From: JBBSDP01 sp963754335
Lineage (GTDB): Bacteria > Planctomycetota > Phycisphaerae > Tepidisphaerales > Tepidisphaeraceae
DNA length: 64,000 nucleotides
Direction of reading: 5' to 3'
NCBI GenBank assembly: GCA_963754335.1
Contig: CAVWFQ010000005.1
Location: 124,001-188,000 of the forward strand
Position 1 is the stretch's first letter, and each line of letters opens with the position of its first letter. The notes under the pieces are model-generated. The model saw only the letters and a program-made list of their open reading frames with translations. It made no database searches and was not told the DNA's origin. A program made the position numbers and the translations under genes. Of the stretch, positions 26,428 through 35,954 are shown one piece after another.

Positions 26428-28605
26428 GTGAAAGAACCTCCGGGCAAACGTCCGATTGAAAAATACCTCGATGGATCGATCCCATCGCAGTGGGGCCGGA
26501 TGCTGGACTTTGGCGTCGAGGAATCCAGCTCCTCTGACCAGACGAGCGGCTCGACCGCCGTTCCGATCGTTATGCCCATTCTCCCGGGCTACACGATGAT
26601 CGCGCTGCTTGGCCGGGGCGCTGCCGGGAGCGTCTGGCACGCCCATGACGACGCGCTCGACCGCGATGTGGCGATCAAACTGATCGAGATCGCCAGCGGC
26701 GATGAGAATTCCGCCTCGCGCGTCATGCGCGAGGCTCGGGCGGCGGCCCGGCTCAATCATCCCAACGCCGTCACGCTTTATCACGTTTCGCGCGAAGGGG
26801 ACCGCATCTGCATCTTCATGGAATTGCTCGACGGCGGCAGCCTCGCCGATCTGCTCGATTGCGAAGGCCGGTTCGATTGGCCGAACGCAACGCGGGCAAT
26901 TCGCGACGCCGCGGCGGGACTCGGCGCCGCCCACGCCGCGGGGCTCGTGCATCGCGATGTGAAGCCGTCGAACCTGCTGATCGACGCGTCGGGCCGTGTG
27001 AAAGTGGCGGACTTCGGGGTCGTGCAGGCGGGTGGATTGGCAACGCGCCTCACGTCGGCCGGCGCGATGATTGGCACCCCGAATTACATGGCGCCCGAAC
27101 AGTGCCGGGGCGAGACCGCCGATGCGCGGAGCGATCTGTATGCCCTGGGGTGCACCTGGTTTCATCTCCTGACCGGCCGGCCTCCCTTTCAGGGGGACGG
27201 CGCAACGGCGGTGTTGTACCAACACTGCCACGAACCCCTCCCCAGCGCGATGGAGCTCGCGCCCGATCTGCCCGCCGGCGTGATTGCGGTACTCGAAAAA
27301 CTGACTCGAAAGTCGCCCGGCGACCGATACGCCTCGGCCGAGGAGCTGATCGCCGACCTGGACCGGTTGCTGGTGTCGGAAGGAAAGGCGGCGGCTCGCG
27401 ACGCCATCTTTCCGAAAGCGACGGGAGGCAAGAGCCCCGCGCGATGGGCGCTGGCTGTTGCCGCGATCCTGGCATTACTCGCCGCGAGTGGCTGGAGTCT
27501 TTGGCGAGGATTGCACCGAAGCCGATCTGCATCGGATCGGCCCCTGGCCCAAGCGGAATTGACGGCGCATTCAGCTCCCGCGGCGCGCCTGGTGCTGCGA
27601 GGAGGCAAATACGCCGTGAGCGACGTGGGCTTTTCTCCCGACGGCCGATTCGTTTGGGCCACCGGGCACGAGCCAAGGACGGGGTACGGGAGCGAGGCGC
27701 GGCGATGGGAAGTCAGCACCGGCGCCAATGGCGGGCAAAACCTTGCCCAAGCACAGGCGGTGGTCTCACCCGCCGGCGATCTGGTGCTGGGCGGGCGGCT
27801 CGAAGGAGGGATCGCGCAAGGGTTCGACGCGCCCGGCCCGTTGTGTGAATGGCAGGGACACTCAACGCCGTTTGCTATTTCCTCCGACGATCGCCTGATG
27901 GTAAGCGGGGAGCAGGGGGGAGACGGCCACCTTCAACTCATCGTTCGATCACTGCCGGCGGGGGAGCGGTCATTTGTCGTGGATCCTTCCAACGATCCCC
28001 GCGCCGCCGCGTTCACGCCGGACGGCCGGTATCTCATATTCGATGACCACTATGGTTGGGAAGTGCGGGTTTGGGACATGGCCGCGCATCGGGAACTGTG
28101 GAAGGACGAGTTTCAGATATCGGGCGGAGTGGTCTTCGGCTTCAGCGCTGACGGGTCAAAATTTCTTCGCTGGTCTACCGGTGAAGGCGATCGCGATGTG
28201 GCCCGGGTTTACGGGACGGCCACCGGCCGAATTTGGGCGCTGATCCAGCCGGGCGGGGAATTCACCGCCGCCGCGATCGCTCCCAATGGACGGTTCGTCC
28301 TCTTCGCCGCCGCCAATCGGCGCGAGTCACCGCGGATGTGGGACATCGAGAGCGACCACGAGGTGACGGCGTTCACGCCGCGACTGCCACCGGTCTCAAC
28401 GCTGGCGATCTGCCCCGACTCCACCCGCGCCCTCGCCGGCTGCGAAGACGGCACGCTTTGTCTGCTGGCGCTCCCCGGCGGCTCCGAGATCGGCCGGATG
28501 TCCCGTCACCAGGGGAAGGTGACCGCCATCGCCTTTTCCTCCAGCGGCCGGCTGGCCGCCTCCGGCTCAGAAGACAAAACGGTGCGGGTGTGGCAATTGC
28601 CGTGA
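26428..28605 (+). CDS. Transmembrane Ser/Thr protein kinase with WD40 repeats
   Basis: 725 residues from a GTG start. A kinase domain spans about 45-320: GRGAAGSVWHAHDD loop, VAIKLIE Lys near 82, HRDVKPSNLL near 174, DFGVVQA near 194 and APEQCRGE. A single membrane helix (WALAVAAILALLAASGWSLW) near 340-360 is followed by a large C-terminal WD40-type propeller (for example VGFSPDGRFVWATG, AIAFSSSGRLAASGSEDKTV). The propeller probably faces the periplasm and senses a ligand. Coupled to the sigma factor gene. All catalytic residues are present. Confidence 0.93.
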   Translation: MKEPPGKRPIEKYLDGSIPSQWGRMLDFGVEESSSSDQTSGSTAVPIVMPILPGYTMIALLGRGAAGSVWHAHDDALDRDVAIKLIEIASGDENSASRVMREARAAARLNHPNAVTLYHVSREGDRICIFMELLDGGSLADLLDCEGRFDWPNATRAIRDAAAGLGAAHAAGLVHRDVKPSNLLIDASGRVKVADFGVVQAGGLATRLTSAGAMIGTPNYMAPEQCRGETADARSDLYALGCTWFHLLTGRPPFQGDGATAVLYQHCHEPLPSAMELAPDLPAGVIAVLEKLTRKSPGDRYASAEELIADLDRLLVSEGKAAARDAIFPKATGGKSPARWALAVAAILALLAASGWSLWRGLHRSRSASDRPLAQAELTAHSAPAARLVLRGGKYAVSDVGFSPDGRFVWATGHEPRTGYGSEARRWEVSTGANGGQNLAQAQAVVSPAGDLVLGGRLEGGIAQGFDAPGPLCEWQGHSTPFAISSDDRLMVSGEQGGDGHLQLIVRSLPAGERSFVVDPSNDPRAAAFTPDGRYLIFDDHYGWEVRVWDMAAHRELWKDEFQISGGVVFGFSADGSKFLRWSTGEGDRDVARVYGTATGRIWALIQPGGEFTAAAIAPNGRFVLFAAANRRESPRMWDIESDHEVTAFTPRLPPVSTLAICPDSTRALAGCEDGTLCLLALPGGSEIGRMSRHQGKVTAIAFSSSGRLAASGSEDKTVRVWQLP

Positions 28606-28642
28606 ATCGGGAATGAGATGCCAGCGTTGAGCTTGGAAAACC

Positions 28643-28745
28643 AAAAAATTCGTACCGGCGCAAGATATGGTGCCGAGCGGTGAATTAAAGGGTGGAGCGG
28701 CCGATATCACCACACGGTTGGTGGAAGTGATTGGGCATCCGGCCG
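28643..28745 (+). ncRNA. Conserved leader element, copy 2
   Basis: Same 100-base element as at 25348-25456, here on the plus strand after the kinase gene and about 150 bases before the PEP-CTERM gene at 28897. Inside it TCACCACACGGTTGGTGG can form a small stem. Separated from the kinase stop by 37 bases. Gap 28746-28896 holds no other recognised feature. Confidence 0.6.
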
Positions 28746-28896
28746 CTTTCCTGACGAGGGCTCTAACTCCAACAACTGCCCGATTGCGAAACGGGAATAT
28801 TTCCCCCGCATTCACCGAATTGTTGGGGCCTGCGGTATAGCCCCAGTCATTTTAACGCCGCGGGAAATCCAAGAGGGGTTTGAAAGGAATTGCTTC

Positions 28897-29604
28897 GTGA
28901 AAAAGAGTTTTCTGTTTGCGGCTGTTTTGGCGGCCTTCGGATTAGCAGGCGCCTCCGTCGCCAGCGCCGGATTCACCTCGCAGGGATTTACGGGGGACAC
29001 GGATTCGGGCATTTCGACGGCAAACACCTAGACACATGCCGTCGATTTCGACGGCGGACCGATTACAATTAACGGAGTGACGTTCGTCGCCGGAGGAAAC
29101 GGAGCCCAGTCGAACTATACTCTTTCAAATGCCGAGGATTCGTTACCCTTCCCATTTTCCAACAATCTGACCGGCTCCATCAACTCACTGGCCAGCAATT
29201 TCTTCTACAACTCTCCCGAGACTCCCGCCGAGACGCTGACGCTCACTGGCCTCAGCGCGGGAACACAATACAAGGCCGTGTTCTACAACGTCGGTTTTGG
29301 CACCTCTGGCCTTCGCTATCTGGACGTGGCCGATGGCTTGGGGAACTCAATCCTCTATGATCAGAACGAGGCTGGCAGCGGTAATGGAAGTGAGCTGATC
29401 GATACCTACACGGCCACCGGCGCCTCGATCACCTTTTCGTTCACGATGGACACAACCAACAGTAATCCGGGTGATCCCAACAGTGGAACGGGCCACTCCT
29501 TCTTTCAGTACGGCTTCAGCAATCAGGTTGTCCCCGAGCCAGCCTCCATCAGTCTCCTCAGTCTCGGCTGCGTAATGCTTCTCGCGCGTCGGCGGCGGGT
29601 TTAA
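28897..29604 (+). CDS. PEP-CTERM-type protein with an in-frame TAG
   Basis: The GTG start at 28897 follows AAAGGA and gives a good signal peptide (KKSFLFAAVLAAFGLAGASV, cleavage after ASA). Codon 45 (29029-29031) is TAG between ISTANT and THAVDF, after which the frame stays open for 190 codons to the sorting signal VPEPASISLLSLGCVMLLAR and RRRV. The body resembles the secreted YTLSNAEDS/SLTGLSAGTQYKAVFYNVGF family of extracellular beta-sandwich proteins. Nonsense mutation, sequencing error or readthrough are all possible. Its stop overlaps the convergent gene's stop in TTAA. Confidence 0.72.
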
Positions 29605-30700
29605 GGCCGTTTCGGCACGAGCCTTGCGAGGCCGAGGGTTGCCCAGGAACCAGCCGCGGTCGTTATCGGTGTCAATAACTTTGCGCTTCCAGGCGAGCCG
29701 TCCGGCGTGGATCGTGAAGTCATCGGCCAACTCCCGTCCGGCTTTTGCGTCGCTACGAGGAAATCGATGGCTCTCTCGATCTCGGGTCGTTCGGCTGTAA
29801 GACCGGCGAGCGAGAGAACGTAGAGAGCCTGCCCTGTCGCGAATGCATCGCTGGCCATAGCCGCGGTCTGGCTCCAACCGCCGTCGGATCGTTTCCGGGA
29901 GAGCAATCCGTCGATGAGGATCTGCAGTTCCTTCGGCGACTTGCCGGCACGTACCGCCAACAGGAGATCGAAAACTTTATCCTGAAGATCGTCAGACCGC
30001 TTCGCGCTTGCCAACCATACGGTCCCCTTCTCCAATGCCTTACGCAGCGATTCCGATGGGTTGCGTCCTGCTTCCCCCTGCAACGCCAGAATGATCCAGG
30101 CAGCGTCGGTTGCCTGGCTTTCGTTGATCGGCGGGCGCTGAGATTGGCAAAGAACTCCCACGAACCGTCCTCGCGCTGCTTCTGGACGATGTCGTCCGCG
30201 ATCTGCTTCAGGCTTTGCGCTTGTCCCTTTTCCAGAACGGGAAACGATTCTGCCGCCACGGCCATGAACACTGTCCCCATGTTCACCCCCTTGGCGCTGG
30301 GGCGCGTATCGGGCGGAGCAGCAGGATCGCTGACCAGCTTTGCAGCGATCATTTTTTGCTGGCTTCCCAGTGTGGCCTCGGCGGTATCGACCAGGAATTT
30401 CCGATCGATCGAATATCCCTGCTGACTCGCTTGGCTAAGTGCCCAAAGCGGCATCGCCGCATGATGGCAAGCGGCACATTTGCGCGTCTGCAACCAGGCG
30501 GCGCTTTCGGTTTGCAAATACCCGATGGCGCGTCCGACGGTCTGCTGGACCTGCTGTGGTGCTGCGTGGGAAACCGAGGCGGGTTTTTCGCCATAAGCCA
30601 ACGCCGGGAGGCAAAAAACCAGACAAAAAACCGCGAACCGGACCGTGCCCGTCGAGGATCGATGACTTGGAGAAAATGACCCTCGGCAAATCACGCTCAT
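29601..30700 (-). CDS. Terpene-cyclase-repeat protein with CxxCH motif, frameshifted near 30140
   Basis: About 366 residues. A signal peptide (VRFAVFCLVFCLPALAYG) is followed by RKCAACHHAAMPLWALS, a CxxCH that could bind haem c. Then alpha/alpha-barrel repeats of the prenyltransferase/squalene-oxidase type appear: REDGSWEFFANLSA, RKRSDGGWSQTAAMASDAFA, LVATQKPDGSWPM. The frame changes near 30140 between FFANLSA and PPINESQATDAAWIILALQG. Common exported family in planctomycetes; function not established. ATG 30700 gives the signal peptide. Confidence 0.72.
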
Positions 30701-30820
30701 TTTAGCGCCAACACCTGTTCTGCGAGGGCTGGTATCGGCTCGACACTCGTGCCACCGCCGTAGCATAACGAACTTAGATCAAGGGCAATATTTTATACCC
30801 TCGCTTCGTTCTATTGCTCG

Positions 30821-31630
30821 ATGCGACCGACCCACTTTCTACTCTTCCCAGCCCTTTTCCTGACATTCCTCCGCCCAGCATTTGCAGCGGTAGACGACCG
30901 CACTTGGCAAATCGACGGCGTCAAACGCTCCGGCATCGTCTGCACGCCCGAGTCCGGCGCAGCACAGCCACCGGAGGGGTGGCCGCTGGTCTTTGTCTTT
31001 CACGGGCATGGCGGAAACGCGCAGCAGATCAGGAGGCAGTTTCAGACCGACACACTCTGGCCGGGTGCGGTCGTCGTTTACCTCCAGGGCCTGCCGACCG
31101 TCGGGCAACTGACCGATCCGCAGGGAAATCGCGCGGGATGGGATTGCGTCAGTGAGCCGGAGAAGAATAAGGATATTAAGCTCTACGACGCAGTGCTGAA
31201 GGATCTGATCGAACACGAGCACGTCGACTCCAAGCGTGTCTTCAGCACCGGCCACTCGAACGGCGGCGGATTTACCTTCGCGCTCTGGGCCCACCGCGGC
31301 GATACCCTGGCGGGCGTCGCCTCTTCCAGCAGCATCGCCCGGCCGGCGGATTGGCCGCTGCTCAAGCCCAAGCCGGCGATGATGTCGGGCGGGCGCAATG
31401 ATCCGCTGGTCAAGTTCGAATGGCAGAGCAAGATGATCGAACAGCTCAAATCGGTGAACGGGATATCGGGCGAGGGAAAGCCGTGGGGCGAGGGAGGACT
31501 CTGGTACAACTCCGACCACGACACGCCGCTGGCGACGATCATCCATGACGGCGGGCACGCACCTCCCAAAGGCCTGGGGGCGCGTATCGTGGAGTTTTTC
31601 AAGACGGTTTCGCCGGAGCGATCCAAATAG
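30821..31630 (+). CDS. Exported alpha/beta-hydrolase, polyhydroxybutyrate depolymerase/feruloyl esterase type
   Basis: 269 residues with a signal peptide (FLLFPALFLTFLRPAFAA). The oxyanion loop FHGHGGNAQQI near 65, nucleophile elbow STGHSNGGGFT near 145, acid in GGRNDPL and the catalytic His in HDGGHAPP near 250 match LpqC/PHB-depolymerase family esterases. It would cleave ester bonds in an external polymer or side chain. Stands alone on the plus strand. Confidence 0.83.
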   Translation: MRPTHFLLFPALFLTFLRPAFAAVDDRTWQIDGVKRSGIVCTPESGAAQPPEGWPLVFVFHGHGGNAQQIRRQFQTDTLWPGAVVVYLQGLPTVGQLTDPQGNRAGWDCVSEPEKNKDIKLYDAVLKDLIEHEHVDSKRVFSTGHSNGGGFTFALWAHRGDTLAGVASSSSIARPADWPLLKPKPAMMSGGRNDPLVKFEWQSKMIEQLKSVNGISGEGKPWGEGGLWYNSDHDTPLATIIHDGGHAPPKGLGARIVEFFKTVSPERSK

Positions 31631-31654
31631 GCAAACGCGCCTCAACTTTTACTT

Positions 31655-31855
31655 TCACTTCCTTATCGTTTAGCCGTTCCGCTTGCGGGACGCGTCGCGC
31701 GATCTATTGCGCTCAACGGTCATAGGAAGGTAAATAGCGCACTTCGTCGGGTCAGCGGGCTCCCAACTGAGTCATCAACATCCTCGATTTTTTCGGCGCT
31801 ATCTGCGCAACGCAACGCACCCGCAAGCGGCGGCGGCTAAACGATAAGGAAGTGA
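31655..31855. repeat. Long inverted repeat with a 129-base core
   Basis: TCACTTCCTTATCGTTTAGC at 31655 is complemented to 31855, each arm about 35 bases, including CCGCTTGCGGG on the left and CCCGCAAGCGG on the right. The core contains further small stems but no gene. The element lies between two convergent genes, 24 bases after the esterase stop. Nothing else is recognised in 31631-31943. Confidence 0.8.
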
Positions 31856-31943
31856 GACGAGATTTTGACGTGAAACGAACTCGGCGCACCTCGCTCACTG
31901 GTTGTCGATTGAACTCCTCCGAAGAACCGGTCAAGAAAACTGT

Positions 31944-33615
31944 CTACTCAATCGGCTCGGGTATCGGCGTCTCCAGTGGACGCCGCCACAGCAGATGCAT
32001 GCGCCAGTGCACGTCATCGCGGGTGGGATAATCGACGCGGTAGTGGGCTCCGCGCGACTCGGTGCGGGCGTAGGCCGCCGAAGTGATCAGCGGCGCAGGT
32101 GGTGAGCATGTTCTGCAGTTCCCACCCGGCGACGGCCGGCTCTATGCCGGCGGCGGGAGTGAAGGTTTTGTCCATGACGTAGCGGCTCCAGAACGCGATG
32201 ATCTCCCGCGTTTCGTCGAGTCGCTCGCCGGCCCGTTCGATTCCGACGTTTCGCCACATCACGCTGCGCAGGCTGCTCTTCACGTCGGTGATATCCAGTT
32301 CGGTTTTCGTCGAAACCGGCACATCGTGCTGCAAGTGAAAGGGGAAAGCGCAGAGCCATTCCCCCTGCTCGCCCGGCCGGCGTCGGTGCCGGCCCGTGCG
32401 CCAAAGGCCAATCCCTCCAGCAGCGAATTGCTCCCGAGCCGATTGGCGCCGTGCAGGCCGGAGCAACCCGCCTCGCCGACGGCGTAAAGCCCTTCCAGCG
32501 TCGATCGGCCAAACAGATCCGCATCCACCCCGCCGATCATGTAATGGGCCGCCGGATGGATCGGAATCAGGTCTTTCGAAGCGTCGATTTCGAATTCATC
32601 GGTCAGTTTCGCCAGTTGCGGAAACCGCTCGCGAAACTGCTGGCTCGGCAGATGCCGCACATCCAGAAAGACATGGGTGAAATGCGTTCGGCGAATCTGC
32701 TCGATGATCGCCCGGCTCACGATATCGCGGGGCGCCAGCTCGGCCATCGGGTGATATTCGGGCATGAAGCGATGCCCGTCACGATCGACCAGATAGGCCC
32801 CTTCGCCGCGAACCGCTTCGGTAATCAGGGCCCGGCTGGCCCCCGCCACATAGAGCGTAGTCGGGTGAAACTGGACCATCTCCATATCCTGCATGCGTCG
32901 CCGCCGCGCGCCAGGCCATGGCGTGCCCGTCGGCTGTCGCGATCCGCGGATTGGTTGATTCGCGATAGAGCTGTCCGGCTCCCCCGCTGGCCAGGATCGT
33001 CCGCTTCGCCCAGATCAGGTTGACCTGCCCGTTGATCAGCGCCAGCGCCCCAAGACAACGGTTCTCATCGGTCAGCAGGTCGATGGCGAAGCTGTTTTCG
33101 GAAACGCGGATCGTCTCCCGGGCGCGCACCGTGCGAATCAGCGTCTGGGCCAGTTCCTTTCCGGTGGCGTCCCCGTACGCATGGAGAATCCGCGCAAAGG
33201 AATGTCCCCCTTCCATCGTAAAGGCCAGTCCGTGGGCCTTGGTGAGGTCCTTGTCGAAATGCGCGCCCCATTCGAGCAGTTCGAGGACGCGGGCCGGCCC
33301 TTCCTTGATGACGACATCGACCGCCTTGTGATCGCAAAGTCCCGCGCCGCCGGCCTCGGTGTCCTTCACGTGCAATTCATAGCTGTCGGCGGGTTGCAGC
33401 ACCGCGGCGATGCCACCCTGGGCATACCAGGTATTGGATTGATCGATGGTGTCTTTGGTGAGGACGACGACTTCGGCGCCTTCGTCCGCCGCCGCGATCG
33501 CCGCCCGCAACCCCGCGACTCCGCCGCCGATCACCAGCACATCCGTGAACTGCTGCGGCAAGCGCGCCGCTTTGAACGGGATGAGGTAGCGGCGATGGGT
33601 GATGGTTTCGAACAT
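31944..33615 (-). CDS. nadB: L-aspartate oxidase, three frame breaks
   Basis: Flavoenzyme oxidising L-aspartate to iminoaspartate for NAD synthesis. FAD loop VLVIGGGVAGLRAAIAAADE near residue 25; TWYAQGGIAAVL; then ILASGGAGQLYRESTNP. A base appears inserted near 32893, after which MQDMEMVQFHPTTLY and NRLGSNSLLEGLAFGARAG follow. The frame changes again between 32330 and 32400 into FPFHLQHDVPVSTKTELDIT, and near 32085 into SAAYARTESRGAHYRVDYPT, ending at TAG 31944. Full length after correction is about 556 residues. All blocks are conserved, so errors are likelier than decay. nadA and nadC are not in the window. Confidence 0.9.
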
Positions 33616-33689
33616 TCGCCGCGATTGTAGAGGTGGTCGCGCTGTTTTGCGATGAGCTGCGGACCGCCGGTTTGGCGCAATCGACGTGT

Positions 33690-33735
33690 AGGTGAAGACG
33701 CGAAAAGTGAAGAAGTGAAGACGGGGGAACGTGAA
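33690..33735. repeat. Left word-type arm flanking the four-helix gene
   Basis: GTGAAGACGCGAAAAGTGAA with following GAAGTGAAGACG words is the complement of CGTCTTCAC/CGTCTTCGC words at 34195-34262. The two arms enclose one small gene. Confidence 0.7.
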
Positions 33736-33736
33736 G

Positions 33737-34170
33737 TCAGGCTCGGGGGTGTTTTGTTATTCTGCGATTGGTGGAGCGTTCGTTGGAGATCATCGTGATG
33801 GTCAGCCGGATAATCTGGGTGCACAATTTCCAGCGATGTTCGGCGACCTTCGGAGAAAGCGCGCGGCGGCCTTTGTAATACCAATCCCTTGACTCGCGTG
33901 CCGACCCGAGCGCGTATTCGTAAAACCGCGCGCGATCTTTGCCGGTACCGCGCAATAACCCTCGGAAATGTTTGAACTGATATTCCCCGCCGCGCGAAAC
34001 AACTGGTCCGAGACACTAATCAGGCGACGGTCTCGCAGGAATTTACCAACGTCATGCCATGAGAGATCCGACAAGAATAACCCAAGCCGATATGCCTCAA
34101 CCCGCCAAAGCGAATCCCCCCGGATCTCCTCAGGCACGCTCGCTTCCCATTCGTCGTAAGTCACTGTCAC
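33737..34170 (-). CDS. Four-helix bundle protein (23S rRNA intervening-sequence/Avd-like), frameshifted near 33953
   Basis: About 144 residues after correction. WRVEAYRLGLFLSDLSWHDV, then ISVSDQLFRAAGNISSNISE and, in the next frame, RGTGKDRARFYEYALGSARE form the pattern of the four-helix bundle family (TIGR02436 type). These are found in rRNA intervening sequences, near diversity-generating retroelements, or alone. A base is missing between EGY and RGTGK. No reverse transcriptase or variable repeat is seen nearby. Nucleic-acid binding is inferred from the family. Confidence 0.7.
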
Positions 34171-34194
34171 CTCCCCCGGCCCAAAGCCTACATC

Positions 34195-34262
34195 ACGTCT
34201 TCACGTCTTCGCGTCTTCACGTCTTCACGTCTTCACTTTTTCACGTTTTCACGCTCCACGTC
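34195..34262. repeat. Right word-type arm flanking the four-helix gene
   Basis: Five successive CACGTCTTC/GCGTCTTCA words then TTTTTCACGTTTTCACG. Complements the arm at 33690-33735 and ends two bases before the nuoC stop. Confidence 0.7.
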
Positions 34263-34263
34263 C

Positions 34264-34842
34264 TCAAGCCCCCTCCCTCGTCACGATCTGATAATTCTCC
34301 CGCTCCCCGACCCCGCGCAAAGGATAATCCTTGCGCAGCGGATAGGACCCAAATGCATTCCACGTGAGAATCCGGCGGAGATCCGGGTGACCGACAAAGA
34401 TGATCCCCATCATGTCGTAGACTTCCCGCTCCATCCATTCGGCGCCGGCCCAGAGAGCGGTCATGCTGTCAACCTTCAGCCCGGGATCCCCCTTGGCAAC
34501 GATGTCTTCGTCGCGGCCGGCGGTGCCCGGCAACGTATCTTGCGTCGGATCGAGAAAGACTTTGAGCCAGAGGCGGTTGTTGTTTGGAATCGAAGTCAAT
34601 CCGTAATTGACGCCAAATCGATGAGCCGCGTTGGGATAGTTGAGGTAATCGACGCTGTTGACTTCCGCGAGCATGTCGTAACGAAGCGCCGGATCGTCGC
34701 GAAGGAACCGGGCGACCGCCATCAGATGCTCGCGCGGAACCACCACCGTCACCATGTCCCGAAACTCCCCCACCTGGAGGCCGGCCTCCGGGAACTTTTC
34801 CTTTAACGGTTTCATCGCCGGATGTTCGATCGAACGGTGCAT
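34264..34842 (-). CDS. nuoC: NADH-quinone oxidoreductase subunit C
   Basis: 192 residues, the 30 kDa peripheral-arm subunit of complex I. The N-terminal domain has VTVVVPREHLMAVARFLRDD and VNSVDYLNYPN. The signature block is EREVYDMMGIIFVGHPDLRR followed by SYPLRKDYPLRG, exactly as in NuoC. No other nuo gene is present within this window, although complex I genes usually sit together. The next gene upstream on this strand, 51 bases away, is an aldo/keto reductase. Either the nuo operon is scattered or this copy is orphaned. Confidence 0.9.
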   Translation of the reverse strand: MHRSIEHPAMKPLKEKFPEAGLQVGEFRDMVTVVVPREHLMAVARFLRDDPALRYDMLAEVNSVDYLNYPNAAHRFGVNYGLTSIPNNNRLWLKVFLDPTQDTLPGTAGRDEDIVAKGDPGLKVDSMTALWAGAEWMEREVYDMMGIIFVGHPDLRRILTWNAFGSYPLRKDYPLRGVGERENYQIVTREGA

Positions 34843-34893
34843 GGAGTCCTTTCAAGGTTCGGGTGGGGATTGTTTCCAACTGCATCCGCCGCG

Positions 34894-35877
34894 TCAAGCA
34901 TGGTCTGAGTGATCGAAGTTCAATGGGGTCCGTTCGCGGCTGCTCGGATCGTTATTCTCTGCCCGCCCTTCGATATAAAACCAGTTATGAATCGGCGTCA
35001 GAATCTCAATCACTTCTCCCAGTAGTTTCTGATCGATCGGCTGCTGGGCCCACTTGGCCCACTGCCGCACGCGGCCGGGATCGGCGGAGCCGGTGATGCA
35101 GGTGGCCATGTCAGGGTTAGCGATCGAGAATTGCAGCGCCACTTGCGCGATATCGACGCCGCGCGATTTGCAGTGGGCGGCGGCCTTGGCCGCGGTTTCG
35201 CGGACGAGCGGGGTCGCTTTATGCCAGGGGGGAAGGGGCGCGCTCGTCAGCAGCCGGGCGGAAAAGGGGGCGGCGTTCATGATCCCCACGCCTTTGGATT
35301 TCAGGAACGGAACCAGGTCGGCCAGCATGGTGTTCTGAAGCGTGTAATGGTTGTAGGAAAGGATGACGTCGAGTTCCGCCCGTTCCAGTACCCAGCGGAA
35401 GATGTGCATCGGGTAGCCGCTGATGCCGATGAATCGGACCTTTCCTTCCTTCTGCGCCTTGCGCAGGGCCGGGAGCGTCTCCTGGATAATCTGATTCATT
35501 TCGACAAATTCAATGTCATGGCAGAGACAGATATCCAGGTGATCCGTCTTCATCCGCTCGAGACTGATATCGACGCTCTCCGCCACGCGCCGGGCCGAGA
35601 AATCGAAATGTGCGCCCGCATATCGCCCGAGCTTTGAACAGAGCGTGTAGGAGTCGCGCGGGATGCCGCGCAATGCCACGCCAAGCAGCACTTCCGACAT
35701 GCCACGCCCGTAAAATGGCGAGGTGTCGATGAAGTCCATTCCCGAATCGAGCGCCGCGTGAACCGATTGCAACGCCTCGGTCAGATCGACCTGCCGGAAC
35801 TCCTGCCCGAGCGACGAAGCGCCGAAACTCAATACTGGAAGCTTGAGTCCCGTCTTTCCGAGAGTGCGATGTTCCAT
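34894..35877 (-). CDS. Aldo/keto reductase
   Basis: 327-residue TIM-barrel NADPH oxidoreductase. MEHRTLGKTGLKLPVLSFGA opens the barrel; catalytic Asp/Tyr in DTSPFYGRG near 52-57, Lys in LCSKLGRYAG near 83 and His in CLCHDIEF near 118; the cofactor-binding end is CITGSADPGRVRQW. Resembles the L-galactose dehydrogenase/YajO group. Substrate unknown. Starts at ATG 35877. Confidence 0.9.
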   Translation of the reverse strand: MEHRTLGKTGLKLPVLSFGASSLGQEFRQVDLTEALQSVHAALDSGMDFIDTSPFYGRGMSEVLLGVALRGIPRDSYTLCSKLGRYAGAHFDFSARRVAESVDISLERMKTDHLDICLCHDIEFVEMNQIIQETLPALRKAQKEGKVRFIGISGYPMHIFRWVLERAELDVILSYNHYTLQNTMLADLVPFLKSKGVGIMNAAPFSARLLTSAPLPPWHKATPLVRETAAKAAAHCKSRGVDIAQVALQFSIANPDMATCITGSADPGRVRQWAKWAQQPIDQKLLGEVIEILTPIHNWFYIEGRAENNDPSSRERTPLNFDHSDHA

Positions 35878-35954
35878 CTTTCAATTGCTCCTATCGCCGA
35901 GATTCAAACGGGAGCAGCCCGCTCTATCAAGCGCGCCATCCAGACACATGTTAG

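Noticed and set aside
33737..34170. Diversity-generating retroelement around the Avd-like gene
   Set aside because: No reverse transcriptase, template repeat or variable repeat is visible nearby.
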